Positions 11,811 through 23,515 of a DNA stretch of 64,000 nt are shown here, one piece after another. Source of the DNA: Paralvinella palmiformis. Its lineage: Eukaryota; Annelida; Polychaeta; Terebellida; Alvinellidae. The notes below the pieces were generated by a model that saw nothing but the letters and a program-made list of their open reading frames with translations, was not told the DNA's origin and did no database searches. The number at the start of each line of letters is the position of its first letter. Position 1 is the stretch's first letter. Location: positions 1 to 64,000 of the forward strand of contig JAODUP010000833.1 in assembly GCA_025642065.1 (NCBI GenBank). Reading direction: 5' to 3'. Made by a program: the position numbers and the translations under genes.

Positions 11811-12855
11811 TCAATGGTAACGAAGCGTTGTATTCTACGTTATTTGTATCCAACGTTGTCCAAGTTAACTAAACTAATTTGGCAAAGCAACGAATGGTCA
11901 GGCCATTACTTTATCTTCTGTTGTATACAAATGCACTGTGGACCTGTAATACCGCGACAATCCTAACATTTTGCCAGATAGCACAACGATTGTATTTTAC
12001 GTTATCGGTGACTGTTATTCGGAACCAGGAATATTGTATAAGAGCTCTGAACAATTAAAGATGTTCTGGAATAATTTTTAACAAGTCGAGTATACGTTCA
12101 AGTAATCTTATGTTTAAAGGCATGCTAGAACAAATCAATGATAAGAAATGATTGCTGTTATGTGTATATTCTACGTTATCCGCATGTGGGCGTGTAAACT
12201 TAATTGTTTCACGATACATACACGACTTTATCAAGACGTTTCAGTTGTTAGTGTTTTCACAAATGCTCCGGATGTCATAATAAATGTTAGGTTATATAAT
12301 ACATGGTGTATGTTTTCATTGCATAGAACTAGAGCAACACCCCGCCACGATTTATTTATATTGTTCCATGCATTACGCTTTACTTAACATAAAGGTATCA
12401 ATAGGTGTGTTTAAAATCATATCAGTGTATCACTAAGTTAACTAGCCACCAAATCCTTTAAAGTTTCTTTCTATTGCGTATAGAACATTTGTCTATTTTG
12501 TGCATAAACTGTACATCTGCAAATCAGAAAAGATTGTATCCTACGTTATCCATAGACATCCCTTGGGGAAAGCTATGCCAGCAGCCATATATTTCGGTGA
12601 GATGACGATCCTTGTATACACTTGGCGACAAGATCCCAATGCAAGACACCACACCAAAACAAGTGGCCTACTTGATTCAATAACTGTGGCTTTGGAAAAC
12701 GGACGACCTTTCAAATATGTTTCTGCCAATTCAAAACAAGGTCACATTTCTTAGAAATAATTATCCGGTTTATAATAATATGAACCTTAATCAGTCTTGT
12801 GTAATCCTTAGCCAGGATATAAACTTGCATTAGGCACAGTTTTCATTAAAAAAAG
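11811..12855. other. downstream part of the transposase-like element
   Basis: Non-coding, carrying four of the seven GTATTCTACGTTATCC copies. I could not find a terminal inverted repeat that closes the element. Confidence 0.35.
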
Positions 12856-14049
12856 TTGTTAAAGTATATCAATGGTCTTCACGAGGAGCTCCCGTCAGCT
12901 TACAGTAGATTTCACTCGTCCGAGACGGCACTTCTGAAGGTACAAAGCGATATCCTCGAGTCTCTTGGTAATGGTTTTGTCACAGTGTTGGTCATGCTCG
13001 ATCTGTCAGCTGCATTTGATACTCTCGATCATGGAATCTTGTTGAGTCGCTTTGAGAATGGATAACATCATACCTTACCGACCGCTTCCAGGTAGTGGTC
13101 ATAGATAGCAAACATTCTAAGCCAATGGTGTATCACAATGCTCGGTACTCGGCCCGAAAAAATACACCATGTACGCTAAGCCTCTAGGAGCCATTATCCG
13201 TCGGCGTGGACTTTCTTACCATTTTTATGCAGATGACACACAGCTATACATCTCATTCAAGCCGAAGGAAGACGCTGTGAAAGCACAATCCCTCTCACTC
13301 ATTGAGAACTGTCTTACTGACATTGAGGGATGGATGCGTATAAACATGCTCAAACTGAACAGTGACAAGACGGAAGTTATGCTGTTCACGTCTAAGCATA
13401 ATGCCATCCATATGAAAAACGTTACTGTTGTTTTGGTGACATTAATATAACACCAGTGAACACTGTGAGGAACTTAGGTGTTATCCTTGACTCTGCACTA
13501 AATATGGAGCAACAGTTTAATAATATCTGTAGGGATGGGTATCACCAACTCTGCAACATTGGACATATTTAGCGTTACTTAACAAGTGGTGCAAGTAAGT
13601 CACTATTCAATGGGCTTATAACATCACGTTTAGACTTCTGTAACGCTTTGCTCAATGGACTGCCCCAGACCTCCATAAATAAGTTACAACGTATACAGAA
13701 CACAGCGGCACCGATTGCAACCCGAATATCACGCCGGAGTCACATTACACCAATGTTGAAGGATCTCCATTGGTTACCTGTTAAGTATCGAGTGTAATTT
13801 AAAATCCTAATGCACACCTATAAAGCCCTTCATGAATAGGCTCCAAAATACATATCTGACATGTTGACAGTTCATCAACCAAGAAGAACACTACAATCGA
13901 TGGGTTCAGTGACATTGGTGGTTCCAAGATTTAGTTCAGCAGCAAAGCTATGGAATGCACTACCAGCTCACATTCATGAATCCAAAACACTAAACATTTT
14001 TAAGATGTTGCTGAAAATGCATTTCTTCTCCAGCCATTTTGATGTTTAA
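12856..14049 (+). pseudogene. L2/CR1-like non-LTR reverse transcriptase, broken
   Basis: Plus-strand pieces in family order: a template-grip stretch (SRFHSSETALLKVQSDI), motif A (DLSAAFDTLDH), motif C (YADDTQLY at about 13230), MLKLNSDKTEVMLF, then NLGVILDSALNME and the C-terminal LHWLPVKYRV and SAAKLWNALPAHI. Several stops and frame changes (near 13062, 13440, 13570, 13797 and 13840) break it, and motif B is damaged around 13140-13160. It ends at a (TA)n run, as 3' ends of such elements often do. Confidence 0.85.
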
Positions 14050-14057
14050 TTTTTTTT

Positions 14058-14062
<5 letters not shown>

Positions 14063-14105
<43 letters not shown>
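14063..14105. repeat. (TA)n microsatellite
   Basis: A run of about 21 TA units directly after the reverse transcriptase remnant; it may derive from the element's 3' tail. Confidence 0.9.
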
Positions 14106-14108
<3 letters not shown>

Positions 14109-14745
14109 AATTTAATTTTATACATATATTGTATTATACTTGTTATGTCCTATTGGATGATAAAATCGATTGTTCCAAAAAGCTTTACGTGTGTACTTTC
14201 GCATGAAAGTAATTATTTTCAAATACACAAAAATAATATTTTCTCCATTTCTAAACCTAACAGGCGACGTTTTCCGTACTTTCAACCATATAACACTATC
14301 ATAGACCCAATGACCTATTAGTGAGGCAAACAATCTATCAATATAAGGCACACATACATAGAAAAGCTGCAGATTATGAATGTAGACATTTTTCATACTA
14401 CGAACAAATAGGTTTTTACTGGCTATGTTTAGTTTTTTTTTTTACTTTAGGGTGTAAATTTCTCCATATTGCGGGACCTTGGTGTAAAATTATAAAATTG
14501 TAAAAGAGGTGTTTGATTTTGTCGTGTACTATGATCGTAATATGCAATATAATTTAGTGTGAAGCGCTCCATTAAAGGTTTTGGTAATGTTTTGTGCACG
14601 CAATCAAACATGGAGTTGGCTGTTTCGAACTCGTACATATGTCACATGCCCTGAAAAGGGTGGCTGTCAATATATCAATAAATCAATCAATCAATCTCGG
14701 AACTCACACTGATCAACTAACCATAGATGAGTTAGTTCCTGCAGG
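14106..14745. other. intergenic, nothing recognised
   Basis: AT-rich, with a short ATCA tetranucleotide run near 14680 (TCAATAAATCAATCAATCAATC). No gene is supported. Confidence 0.4.
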
Positions 14746-15060
14746 TTGTCTGTTTAATCATAAGTACATATTCCTCGTAAAGTGACAGACGCGGGGATGG
14801 TATTGGCATACTCTACAAACCGGGACTGGCTGTCACACACTGGATTTGGTCATCTCTAGAGGATCAAACTTCCATCAGAGTAGGAGTTCCTTCTGTAAGT
14901 GACCCTAAACAATGATCTGTCTGTCCAGTTCGTTATTAATATGGACGAGCCCGACATGCTGAAATTAACGTGGCATAAATAATAAAGAATTTACGGAGGA
15001 TTTACAGTCATCTCGACACATGGGTGAGTGAGAAGGACCGGTTGATCAGCTGATAGAAGC
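14746..15060 (+). pseudogene. non-LTR endonuclease-domain fragment
   Basis: Two pieces of an L2/CR1-type apurinic endonuclease domain are fused by deletion: RGDGIGILYKPGLAV (about 14790-14835) is followed almost at once by HTLDLVISRG (about 14837-14865). These are normally some tens of residues apart. A weak continuation LSVQFVINMDEPDML follows. It is short and clearly dead. Confidence 0.6.
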
Positions 15061-15776
15061 CTATAACAAAGGTGTCAAAAGTGGGATCCGGCCAATAGCC
15101 CCATTGGCCCTTAATTAGGTATTTTGCCCCTTAATCACTTTGGCCTATTTAAAGTGACTTTGGCAATTGTGAGTGTAAATTAAACAAAATAAAATAGCAC
15201 ACATTAATCGGACATTTTATTGTTTTGTAAACCGGATGGTGCGTCCAATGACCTTTAGGGTAGCTGACAGTGATATGGCACCAGCGAGGTGTGCACCAGG
15301 AGCACGATATAAACAATCTGTTCTGTAGCTGATTAGTGTTGGGTCTAAAATGGGGGGGGGGGGTTTCAGCGCTGATCTAGAAATATAGCTGATTCAAACA
15401 TGGCTTAATCCTTGCGAATAGCTAGCTTCGATGAAGAGGCCATGCATACAGTTGGATATGAGCATGTCCAACTAATGAAGCAAATAAACGATTACACGCC
15501 TCACAAAGATTGTTTGTTCGAGAAACATTGTTTATATTGCATTTATATATTGTATTACGATTATCTTGTAAACGACATTTACCGGTATTTTCATTATTAT
15601 TTTTAATTAATCATATACCTATTTAATTAATTTTATCTTTTTTATGAACCATAGCAAATTAAAAGGTGAGCAATTAATGAAGGGCATAAAGAACGAAGGG
15701 ACAATTAAAAGACTGGGGGGGGAGTGGGGGGGGGGGTTAAAGACCGGAGGGGTACTTAATTATCTGGACCTGTCCA
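15061..15776. other. intergenic with two poly-G tracts
   Basis: Contains G runs at 15352-15363 and 15715-15737. Otherwise AT-rich with no supported gene. Confidence 0.45.
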
Positions 15777-16412
15777 AATATCAAGACCAATATTCCTTGA
15801 TTCAATAGACGACACATTTCTAATATCTGTAGTAACCTATTCCACACATTGGGGGCTGCAACACTAAACTCACAATTGCCATATGACCTGAGCCGAGATA
15901 CAGGCACCTGTAATAGTTTCTGACTGGATGACTTGTGTTTTTGGGATCACTTTCTAATGGACACCAGCTCACACAGGTAATATATTGTTTAGGTGGAAAA
16001 CAACTATCTGTCCTTTCTATAACTTTAAATATAACTTTACCAATGGTATAGTTGTATAGCTGTGGTTTGTAGGGAATTAATACAATGTTCGTGGTGATAC
16101 CAAATATATAATATTTGTTTTATTATCATTTGGTCTCAGAATATTTTTTAAGCCATCCTTCACCGTCGTTTATCAGCTATACAATGTTCTAAATTCTTCA
16201 AGGAAGGGGAGAAATTTAACTCATTATCAGGATTCGGTGATATATACATGTTGTGTGTCATCAGCATATGCCATATCGCTGCACATTGATTCCAGAGGAT
16301 GGATATACATTGTGAAAACCAGGACCAAAAACTGAACCTTGTGGTACACCAGATAACAAAAACTGCACATGGACCTCTGGCGGCATTGCTCCAGATACGA
16401 TCTATATACCAA
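15777..16412 (-). pseudogene. L2/CR1-like reverse transcriptase remnant
   Basis: On the minus strand a motif B-like SGVPQGSVFGPG and, after a frame change, a motif C with MAYADDTQ are readable at about 16400-16250. Downstream (about 15960-15790) is the family C-terminus with SRLRSYGNCEFSVAAPNVW. The middle is eroded. Confidence 0.75.
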
Positions 16413-16485
16413 TGTGGTTAACTCGGTAATTAACTTTTTAACAATTTATTTATTTATTTGAATAGATATAAGATGCCAACATGTA

Positions 16486-16528
<43 letters not shown>
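16486..16528. repeat. (TA)n microsatellite
   Basis: Imperfect TA run next to the reverse transcriptase remnant. Confidence 0.9.
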
Positions 16529-16529
<1 letters not shown>

Positions 16530-16678
16530 CAATTCCCATTGGCATCAAAGATGAAGATTAGTATATTATATTTAATGCCAGTTGCCGTCATTTGATTGTA
16601 CTAAACCAATTATTTAATTTAGCAATATATCACATTATTTGCTGATACTTTTATTGATGTTACAGTGTAGCGAATGTA

Positions 16679-17715
16679 GGACCAAATCCACCCCTGTGCC
16701 GGACAAAAACCACCTGGATTTAAAAAAAAACACCAGACATAACCCGCCCCCCTTCTTAACAAGGAAATGGACAAACACCACCCTTTTTATTTTTTTAAGA
16801 AAATACTGAAATGCAGCTATATTTTATAGTATCTTATAGTTTTGTATACAGTATTCATCATTTGTTAGTAAATATAATTGAAAATGTATGGCTATTGTGT
16901 CTGTTTGTATGTACATGAAAATGTGTAATAAAATATAAAGATGTAATTGTAGTGAATGAGAAGCCATGAAGAAAGGACAGTTGTCCTTTGTTGAAAGGAA
17001 GCCTAAAATAGATTGCAGTTAAATGAAGCTGAAAATCTGCACACACACAAGAAGGCCTTGAACCTCTCATTGATTAAATCGACAACATAGGTGTTTGTGG
17101 CTCCTATCACAGAATCCAGCACCCAGTTGATCCAGATGGTATGATTCCTCCCATTGAAAATGCGTCGCATAGCACTATTATTTCCTCCCGAACTGTGGAC
17201 CGTTCACAATGTAACCCTCTGTGGTGGATCCAGAATCCTGCAATAACCCGTTCCGATCACTCGTTGGCTGTACTCATCCCAGCATATAGAAGACCATTGA
17301 CAATTTTCGAAAAGATCAGAACAATGTTCAGATGGCCTTCTTCTCTATTCCTGTGGACAGCCACTCGGGAAGTGGGTGCATCGTTCCACAGCACAACGTA
17401 CTGCAGCAGAAGCTTCACAACCTTTACACAGTTATATTGATGACCACAAATCCATGGAAGACACCCTGAGGGGACTAAACACTGCATTCAGTAGAGGTGA
17501 TTGACTGGAGAATGACTATACGTGTCCTATGTATGTATGTCTGATGTAAAATGATGCAAACGTGCAAATAAGAATATAAACTGATGATGTTATTTTGTGT
17601 TATGACAATGAATATAATCATAGGGTGGTTTTTGTCCGGAGTGGGTTTTTTCCGGGGTTGTTTATGTCTGGGTGAGTTTTTATATGGGTGGTTTTTGTCC
17701 GGGTGGTTTTTGTCC
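16679..17715 (+). mobile_element. MULE-like element with repeat-built ends
   Basis: The left end carries GGACAAAAACCACC (16700), CACCAGACATAACC and GGACAAACACCACC. The right end carries the inverse blocks GGTGGTTTTTGTCC at about 17625, 17687 and 17702 and GTTTATGTCTGGGTG between them. The inner plus-strand sequence (about 17150-17480) keeps pieces of a MULE transposase C-terminus (FPPELWTVHNVTL, then SMEDTLRGL), with stops. The same pieces occur in the element at 24830. No 9-bp target duplication could be made out. Confidence 0.65.
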
Positions 17716-18030
17716 ATATACTGGATGGAATAGGACAGTGGATGTATGCATTTAGCATTTATTTAATTTTTAAAGTCAACCCTATATAGTTACATTATGA
17801 TTTTCAATCGTTGTACATCTAAGTTGTAAATTTGCTCAGTATTTACTCGTGTATTTTGTACACGACATTATTGTTGTTAGCAACAGCGTAAACAAACAGT
17901 TGTTTTGTGTTGTGCACACACCACTCGAGTTACACTTGATAACCCTATGTTAGAGAGGGAATTTTAAATCAGTTTGAGCCAAGACTCCATTAGGGTAACA
18001 ACTGGCCTGATTTAGTACAACATTTACATT
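17716..18030. other. intergenic, nothing recognised
   Basis: AT-rich, no supported feature. Confidence 0.4.
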
Positions 18031-18132
18031 GGGCTCCGGTGGCTTAGTGGTTGAGCACCCAGCACTTGGTGCCAACGGTCACAGGTTCGAACCCCGTAAG
18101 AGGTCGAAACTTTTCCAGGGATTAATTTCTCG
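18031..18132 (+). repeat. SINE family 1 head
   Basis: Matches the 5' 100 bp of the SINE at 3261 (GGCTCCGGTGGCTTAGTGG, then GGTTCGAACCCCGTAAGAGG). It ends at TAATTTCTCG, where a different downstream sequence begins, so it is either truncated or a subfamily with another body. Confidence 0.75.
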
Positions 18133-18639
18133 TGCACTTATTACAGGCAACGATCCCAGTGTCCATATCACACCCACAGCGAATCACACACGACATCTAC
18201 ATCAGTATAAACCTCAGTTTGTTAACATGTAATTACACAATATTCCAAACCTAGATGGCACAAGTTAAAGTTTGTACTTCAATTCAATATATTTTCTTCA
18301 ACATCATCACATGCATCATACAATTCCAAATTTTCGTGAAACAAATATAACGTTGAAAAGGAGAATGCGAGAAGCATAATGCTTGTATCAAAGACATTCC
18401 CCGGTGGAAAAAAATTGCAAACTAAAATAAATTATATATATCTAGAATACCAATTAGTACTGAAATAGATGCATATAAGCTCATTCCTAATTGCTTCTTA
18501 TTTAATTTTGTGATACACTCAAGAGTATCATTAATTATAATCATTAGTATACATTTTCTTTATAACTTTTTTAAAATTTCTGCAGAGATTTAATATTGTG
18601 ATACTCAATCTTTAAATCATTCCATAATTTCACACTGTT
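18133..18639. other. 3' flank of the retrotransposon, nothing recognised
   Basis: AT-rich; may be the 3' UTR of the minus-strand retrotransposon, but no boundary is visible. Confidence 0.35.
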
Positions 18640-20420
18640 GATACTTATTGCCATTTTAGTTCTACAATATTTAACTTCAAAATTATCTTTAGTACAGGAT
18701 CTAGTATTATACTTATGAACATACATAGAGTTTCAAACATTTTCTGTAAATTCACAGGCAACACGTTATATTCTGCTTGAAATGTAATAATTAATGTTTT
18801 CAAATTAACAATATCACACAATTTTAGGCACTTATATTTGGCAAACAATGGCTTTGAATGTTCTTTATAATTTGCTTTGTCAACCAATCTAATGGCTCTC
18901 TTTTGTAAAAACAACCAGGTTTTTAAAATCTAGTCTCAAAGGTATTGCCCCAAATTTCACATGCGTAATTGAGATAAGGTAATATCATTGTGCAATATAA
19001 TGATTTCAAACAATCATTATTTAAAATATGTTTCACTCTGTACAACACTGACATATGTTTTAACAGATTTCTACGAACACAATTTATTTGATCATCCCAA
19101 TTTAAGTGTTTGTCTACTTTCACTCCCAAAACATTAGTGACGTGGACTCTTTCAACATGCACACCATCTATAATAATTTTGTGGTCTATGAGAGCTTATT
19201 AACTTTAAACCACATGCTCAAATTCTTTAGTTTATAATTTAAAACACCCATTACATCTACTAAATTCTTATCAGCATAGAAAACATTCATATCATCTGCA
19301 AATAATATGAACTTCAATTTCTTAGAAATATTAGCCAAATAATTTATATACAAATGAAATAACACTGGACCTAAAATTGATCCTTGCGGAATACCACATA
19401 CCACTGGTTTATTAGTGGTTCTGACCTCATTATATACAACGTATTGACTTCTGTGAGAGAGATAATCTTTTAACCATTTCAAAGCTATTCCACGAGTACC
19501 ATAATGGCATAATTTTGAAATTAAAATGTTGTGATCTATTGTATCAAAAGCTTTTTTTAGATGAATAAAAACTAGCTTTTACCATTTTCTTGCCAGAGTA
19601 TCTGTAATATCCTCTATTAGTTCCATTAATGCCAATAAAGTTGAATGGTTTTCCCGGCAGCCATACTGCCCTTTGTATAAAATGTCGTTATGGTTTATGA
19701 ATGATATTAACCTATTAGAAAATATTTTTCCAGGATTTTGGAAAATTGTAGTAATATAGAAACAGGTCTATAATTAGAAATTTTTTCTTATCCCTCCCCC
19801 GCCTTCCCCCCGTTTAAATAATGGCACTATTTTCATATCATCTGGGAATATCCCCTTTTCTAATGATTTGTTACAAATATTTGTGAAAGGTTTTATAATG
19901 CTTTGAATAGATTATTTTGCAATAACCAAATTGACATCATCATAGCCACAATAATGCTCACTTCTAAACTTTTATACAATATACATTATTTCATTTTACA
20001 TTATAGGACTTTCCCCAAGATAAAGTTCTATATATTTGGCTAAGCTTGGTCCTTTATTCACAAAGAAAGAATTAGAAGAGTTACAAATTTCCCGATTATC
20101 TACAATGTTTTTATCACCAATCAAAAATTCACTACAAACAATATTATTTGTTTTTTTTCTTTGCGTTATATCATTTAGTATCTTCCTGGTATTTTTCGTA
20201 TCACTTTTATATTCCTGGAGTTTTTTTCTGCAATTCTCAAAATATTGGTTAATTTGTTCTTGTAAGTTTTCTACTTTTTTCTGCTTCCTTAGAGTTATAT
20301 TTAATTAGTGATTGATACAAATATTTCTTCTTTTTAATGGCATTAATTAAATTCTTAGTTAACCAAGGCTATTGACATTTGTCCAAAAGCATTTCATCTT
20401 AACTAATGGACATGTCTCAT
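18640..20420 (-). pseudogene. non-LTR retrotransposon (Jockey/CR1-like) RT region
   Basis: Reading right to left: the endonuclease-RT linker with PWLTKNLINAIKKKKYL (about 20390-20310); FPDDMKIVPLF (about 19850); NYRPVSILLQFSKILEK (about 19770); QYGCRENHSTLLALMEL after a frameshift (about 19660); motif A KKAFDTIDHNILISKL (about 19555-19510); motif B GIPQGSILGPVLF (about 19395); motif C FADDMNVF (about 19300); and the C-terminal LQKRAIRLVDKANYKE (about 18910). Motif C has Met after the Asp pair where Thr is usual. At least two frame breaks make it inactive; there is no 5' endonuclease domain. Confidence 0.88.
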
Positions 20421-20602
20421 TATATAGATCAACTTTTTTTTGGTGAAAACCTTTTTAAGCCGGGTTCACATCATCGTTAATGTATGCATCATTCCAATTA
20501 CATAGACTCCTATATTATGGAAATGTACTTACATTAATAAACATATTAAAAAGTCCTAGTGTAAAATGTTAATCTGTAAATGTTGTAGGTTTTAGGTTTT
20601 GT

Positions 20603-20950
20603 TGTTCGGGGAGAATCCCCAGGCTGTCGCTTAATCAGCACAGCCTCTATGTTGGAGTGGTTGAGAAACTCCCCTCCCCCACCACTCACAGGGGAGCAGT
20701 ACGAAAAGGAGCCGAAATACCCTGAGGGTGGTCACTGCCAGAGTGTTTTACGTCCTCAGGGGGTTTTTAACGTCCCCCTTTATTTTAAATAATTCAGTGG
20801 AGATGGCAGCGCCATTTAACATGGTCAGCCACCCACGATGTAGTGAGTCGAGAAATTAATCCCTGGAAAAGTTTCAACCTCTTACGGGGTTCGAACTTGC
20901 GACCGTTGGCACCAAGTACCGGGTGCTTAACCGCTAGGTCACTGGAGCTC
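20603..20950 (-). repeat. tRNA-derived SINE family 1, longest copy
   Basis: On the minus strand the head begins at 20950 (GAGCTCCAGTGACCTAGCGG), box B-like GTTCGAACCCC follows, then the shared body and a 3' segment ending in GATTCTCCCCGAAC at 20603. It defines the full unit of about 350 bp. Confidence 0.8.
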
Positions 20951-20970
20951 ACTTGCAAATTGTGCTTGCT

Positions 20971-21034
20971 TGTAGTTCGGGGAGTATCCCCAGGCTGTCG
21001 CTTGTTTGGCACAGCCTCTGTGGTGGAGTCCTTC
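20971..21034 (-). repeat. SINE family 1 tail fragment
   Basis: Repeats the terminal segment (GGGGATACTCCCCGAAC-like, CAGCCTGGGGA) found at 20603-20660, next to the previous copy. It is probably a truncated older insertion. Confidence 0.65.
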
Positions 21035-21053
21035 TAAGCAAATTGTGATAGAA

Positions 21054-21165
21054 CCAGAGAGCTTAAATATAGAGAAGCGTTACTCTTGCCGCGCCATGTT
21101 GAATTTTGAACCAGTGACGCCTCCAGCGACTGGAGGTATTACTCAGATAAACAAAAGCTCTCTGG
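21054..21165. mobile_element. 112-bp miniature inverted-repeat element
   Basis: CCAGAGAGCTT at the left and AAGCTCTCTGG at the right form 11-bp perfect inverted ends. An internal inverted pair (CCTCCAG/CTGGAGG) sits at 21119-21136. Related AGAGAGCTTAAATATA occurs at 23109. No coding capacity. Confidence 0.5.
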
Positions 21166-23026
21166 TTGTCCACATGTGATCGAGTACATGTGTGCACATG
21201 GTTGAAATGAATTGCCAATACTAGTATTATATGTTACATTATCACATACTCTTTTATTAATTAACACTTTAATTGTGCACACATGATATCGAAGGAAACT
21301 AAGCTCTGAAATTGTAAATAAATAATTAAGTGATTTCACAGTCCAGTCATTTAATTGATTCATAGCCTACAATTTGCGATCACTTGACAGCTGATCATAA
21401 AATAATTGAACGTGGTTTAGGTTATTTCACAGCTTTATGTGTGGAAGGCGCAATTTCCACAAGTTTTTTTAAATTAAAATCAATTAGGTATATATGAGGT
21501 AAATGCATACAAACATACTTTCATCATGTCAGCTTATCATAGTCCATAAATTTTTATTTATTTGGATATATACATATAATGATATATACAGCTATTATAA
21601 CGCAACCATAACACAATTCACCATATATTCATCATGTCCGTTTATCATATATCAACTTAAAAAATTACAAGTTCATTTAAAGTCCACACCTCAATAATAT
21701 AGACCATGCAATATAGGCCTGCCCAGCTGAGAACAAAGAATATACATGGAATATTAACAATGTTTATGTTTGCGTTAACATGTTAGAGGTAGAGAAATTA
21801 GTACTTTCATACAATAAGCGGCATCAAATCTCTGGTGCCACAGGTTCATCTATAGTTACAATCAGTCATTTAATTGTTCTCAAATGGACAGAATAACCCA
21901 AATTACTTCCAGCTCTAAACAACCAGTACTACAAAAATATAACATTTAGTCCAGATCAGTGAACTGTTTAAAGTTAGACAGAATATACACAGAGATGTAA
22001 TAGACACATGCATTGACTACTGTAACAGATAACACCAGTAAATCTGTAACCAAGAGATTGGACTGTTTACATGGTATCTCATCATCATAGAACTTCAAGG
22101 ACTGAAACAGAACAATACCTTGTAAAATAATGGCTTGAACCAAGTGCATACACAATGTGTAAACACATGTTTTCCTTTTTTCAAGTTGGTTAAAGAATTT
22201 GATTTGATATGCATTTAAGTTATGAAGAGAAGTATACCAATTAAAGCACATGAGCTGAACATTCAAGTACTAATTCAGGTGCTGGTAATCCTTTTTTTTT
22301 GTATAAAGATATGAAATGGGCTGACAAAATTTCATGGGTTTGGTGCTTTGTTTCTTATTTAATTAATTTTATAATACCAAAAATAAATATGGATGCAGGT
22401 GATCATGTAAATACTCAACTACTTATAATTATTGTAATTAGGGAAAAATTATCTGATTATAGTAATGTAATTTTAGAAGTCCAATTATATTATTAATAAT
22501 AATAAAGTAAAATATACCTCCCGCCCATAACATCTTCAGTGACTCCAGTACATGTAACTGTAAACTTATGTATATCTTACATACCCATTTTGTGATTAAT
22601 AGATTGATATTGTTCAATAAAATGTAATCAGATTTTGTCTGAAACAAATATAGATCTAGATAGATCCTGCTTGGGCCTACTGAATGGGTCATGTCAAATA
22701 GGGGCGTGTCTACTTCAAATTGTTATGCTTATTTTTTTTAAATATCCTTTATTAAGTTTATTTTTTAAAAGCCAGATCATATCAAATTTTTACACTAGCT
22801 TCCATTTCCTTTCGGGGATGTCTTTATTTGTGCATACTTTTTCTGTTACCGCAGCCGAAAGCGGCGCAGAATGAACCAGTGCCATTAGGCGCCATGTTAA
22901 CGAAGGGAGCTGTCCGTGACAATCTACCTCCGGTCGGTAGGGCCCTAGCGCTCCATGAATTCAAAATCGCGTCCCATGTTAAAACGCGAATTAACACGTC
23001 TTGTTATAAATAGTCTTTGATAGAAC
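21166..23026. other. upstream of the receptor gene, nothing recognised
   Basis: Mostly AT-rich. A GC-richer island at about 22850-22990 (AGCGGCGCAG, GGCGCCATG, CGGTCGGTAGGGCCC) might be promoter or repeat; I cannot decide. Confidence 0.35.
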
Positions 23027-23099
23027 CATTGACCTGAAAGAAAACGAACGGAAATGAAACCAGACTGTTTATATATAAAAGTTTTCTTTTAGGTCAATG
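23027..23099. mobile_element. 73-bp mini-element with the hAT ends of 7455
   Basis: CATTGACCTGAAAGAAAA at the left and TTTTCTTTTAGGTCAATG at the right repeat the termini of the 7455-9156 element with one mismatch. Almost nothing but the ends remains. The flanks GATAGAAC and ATTTAAGC do not match, so no duplication is visible. Confidence 0.65.
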
Positions 23100-23186
23100 A
23101 TTTAAGCAGAGAGCTTAAATATATAAAATAAATAGTCTTTGATTTAAGCTTTATGGTGAATGAGTTAAACCCAGCCGGTATCAGTT

Positions 23187-23515
23187 CGTTTCGTAACCAA
23201 ACCATTCCATATCATACCCTTTCGTAAACAAAGTCAAAGGGGTATCAGTTCGTAAACAAGTTATAATATAATGTTATAAATTTTACGGTTGACCTAATAC
23301 AAACGTTTGTTAACATCATTATTAACAATTATAATGTTCCATTACGGAATATTCCACTTAATATAAGGTTGTAGATGGTAAATAATAAACGAAGTGGCAT
23401 GCAGTTAGTTACAAATTTGTATGCTTGTAGTTACAAATTTGTATGCTTGTGGTTACGAATTGGTATCCCTCTGATTACGAAATGATATGGTGCGAAACAG
23501 TTTGGTTACGAAACG
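23187..23515. mobile_element. 329-bp palindromic MITE
   Basis: Perfect 16-bp inverted ends CGTTTCGTAACCAAAC and GTTTGGTTACGAAACG. Inner blocks GGTATCAGTTCGTAA and TTACGAATTGGTATCC continue the symmetry, and ACAAATTTGTATGCTTG is duplicated in tandem near 23430. No coding capacity; class not recognised. Confidence 0.7.

Larger units (their letters stand above)
7121..12555 (+). repeat. seven spaced copies of GTATTCTACGTTATCC
   Basis: Same-orientation copies start at about 7121, 7311, 9194, 11830, 11992, 12164 and 12536. All keep ACGTTAT, and most keep TATTCTACGTTATCC. Spacings are 190 bp, 173 bp (after removing the 1710 bp of hAT insertion plus duplication), 162, 172 and 372 bp. Three copies lie left and four right of the transposase-like pseudogene. 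Known transposons often carry short subterminal repeats bound by their transposase, which is one possible role; an eroded satellite with a ~175-bp period is another. Confidence 0.6.

Noticed and set aside
7121..12555. CRISPR array suggested by the repeated 16-bp motif
   Set aside because: Spacing is 160-370 bp, copies are imperfect, and the DNA is eukaryotic.
20036..20308. A hydrophobic plus-strand frame
   Set aside because: It is the antisense of the endonuclease-RT linker of the minus-strand retrotransposon.
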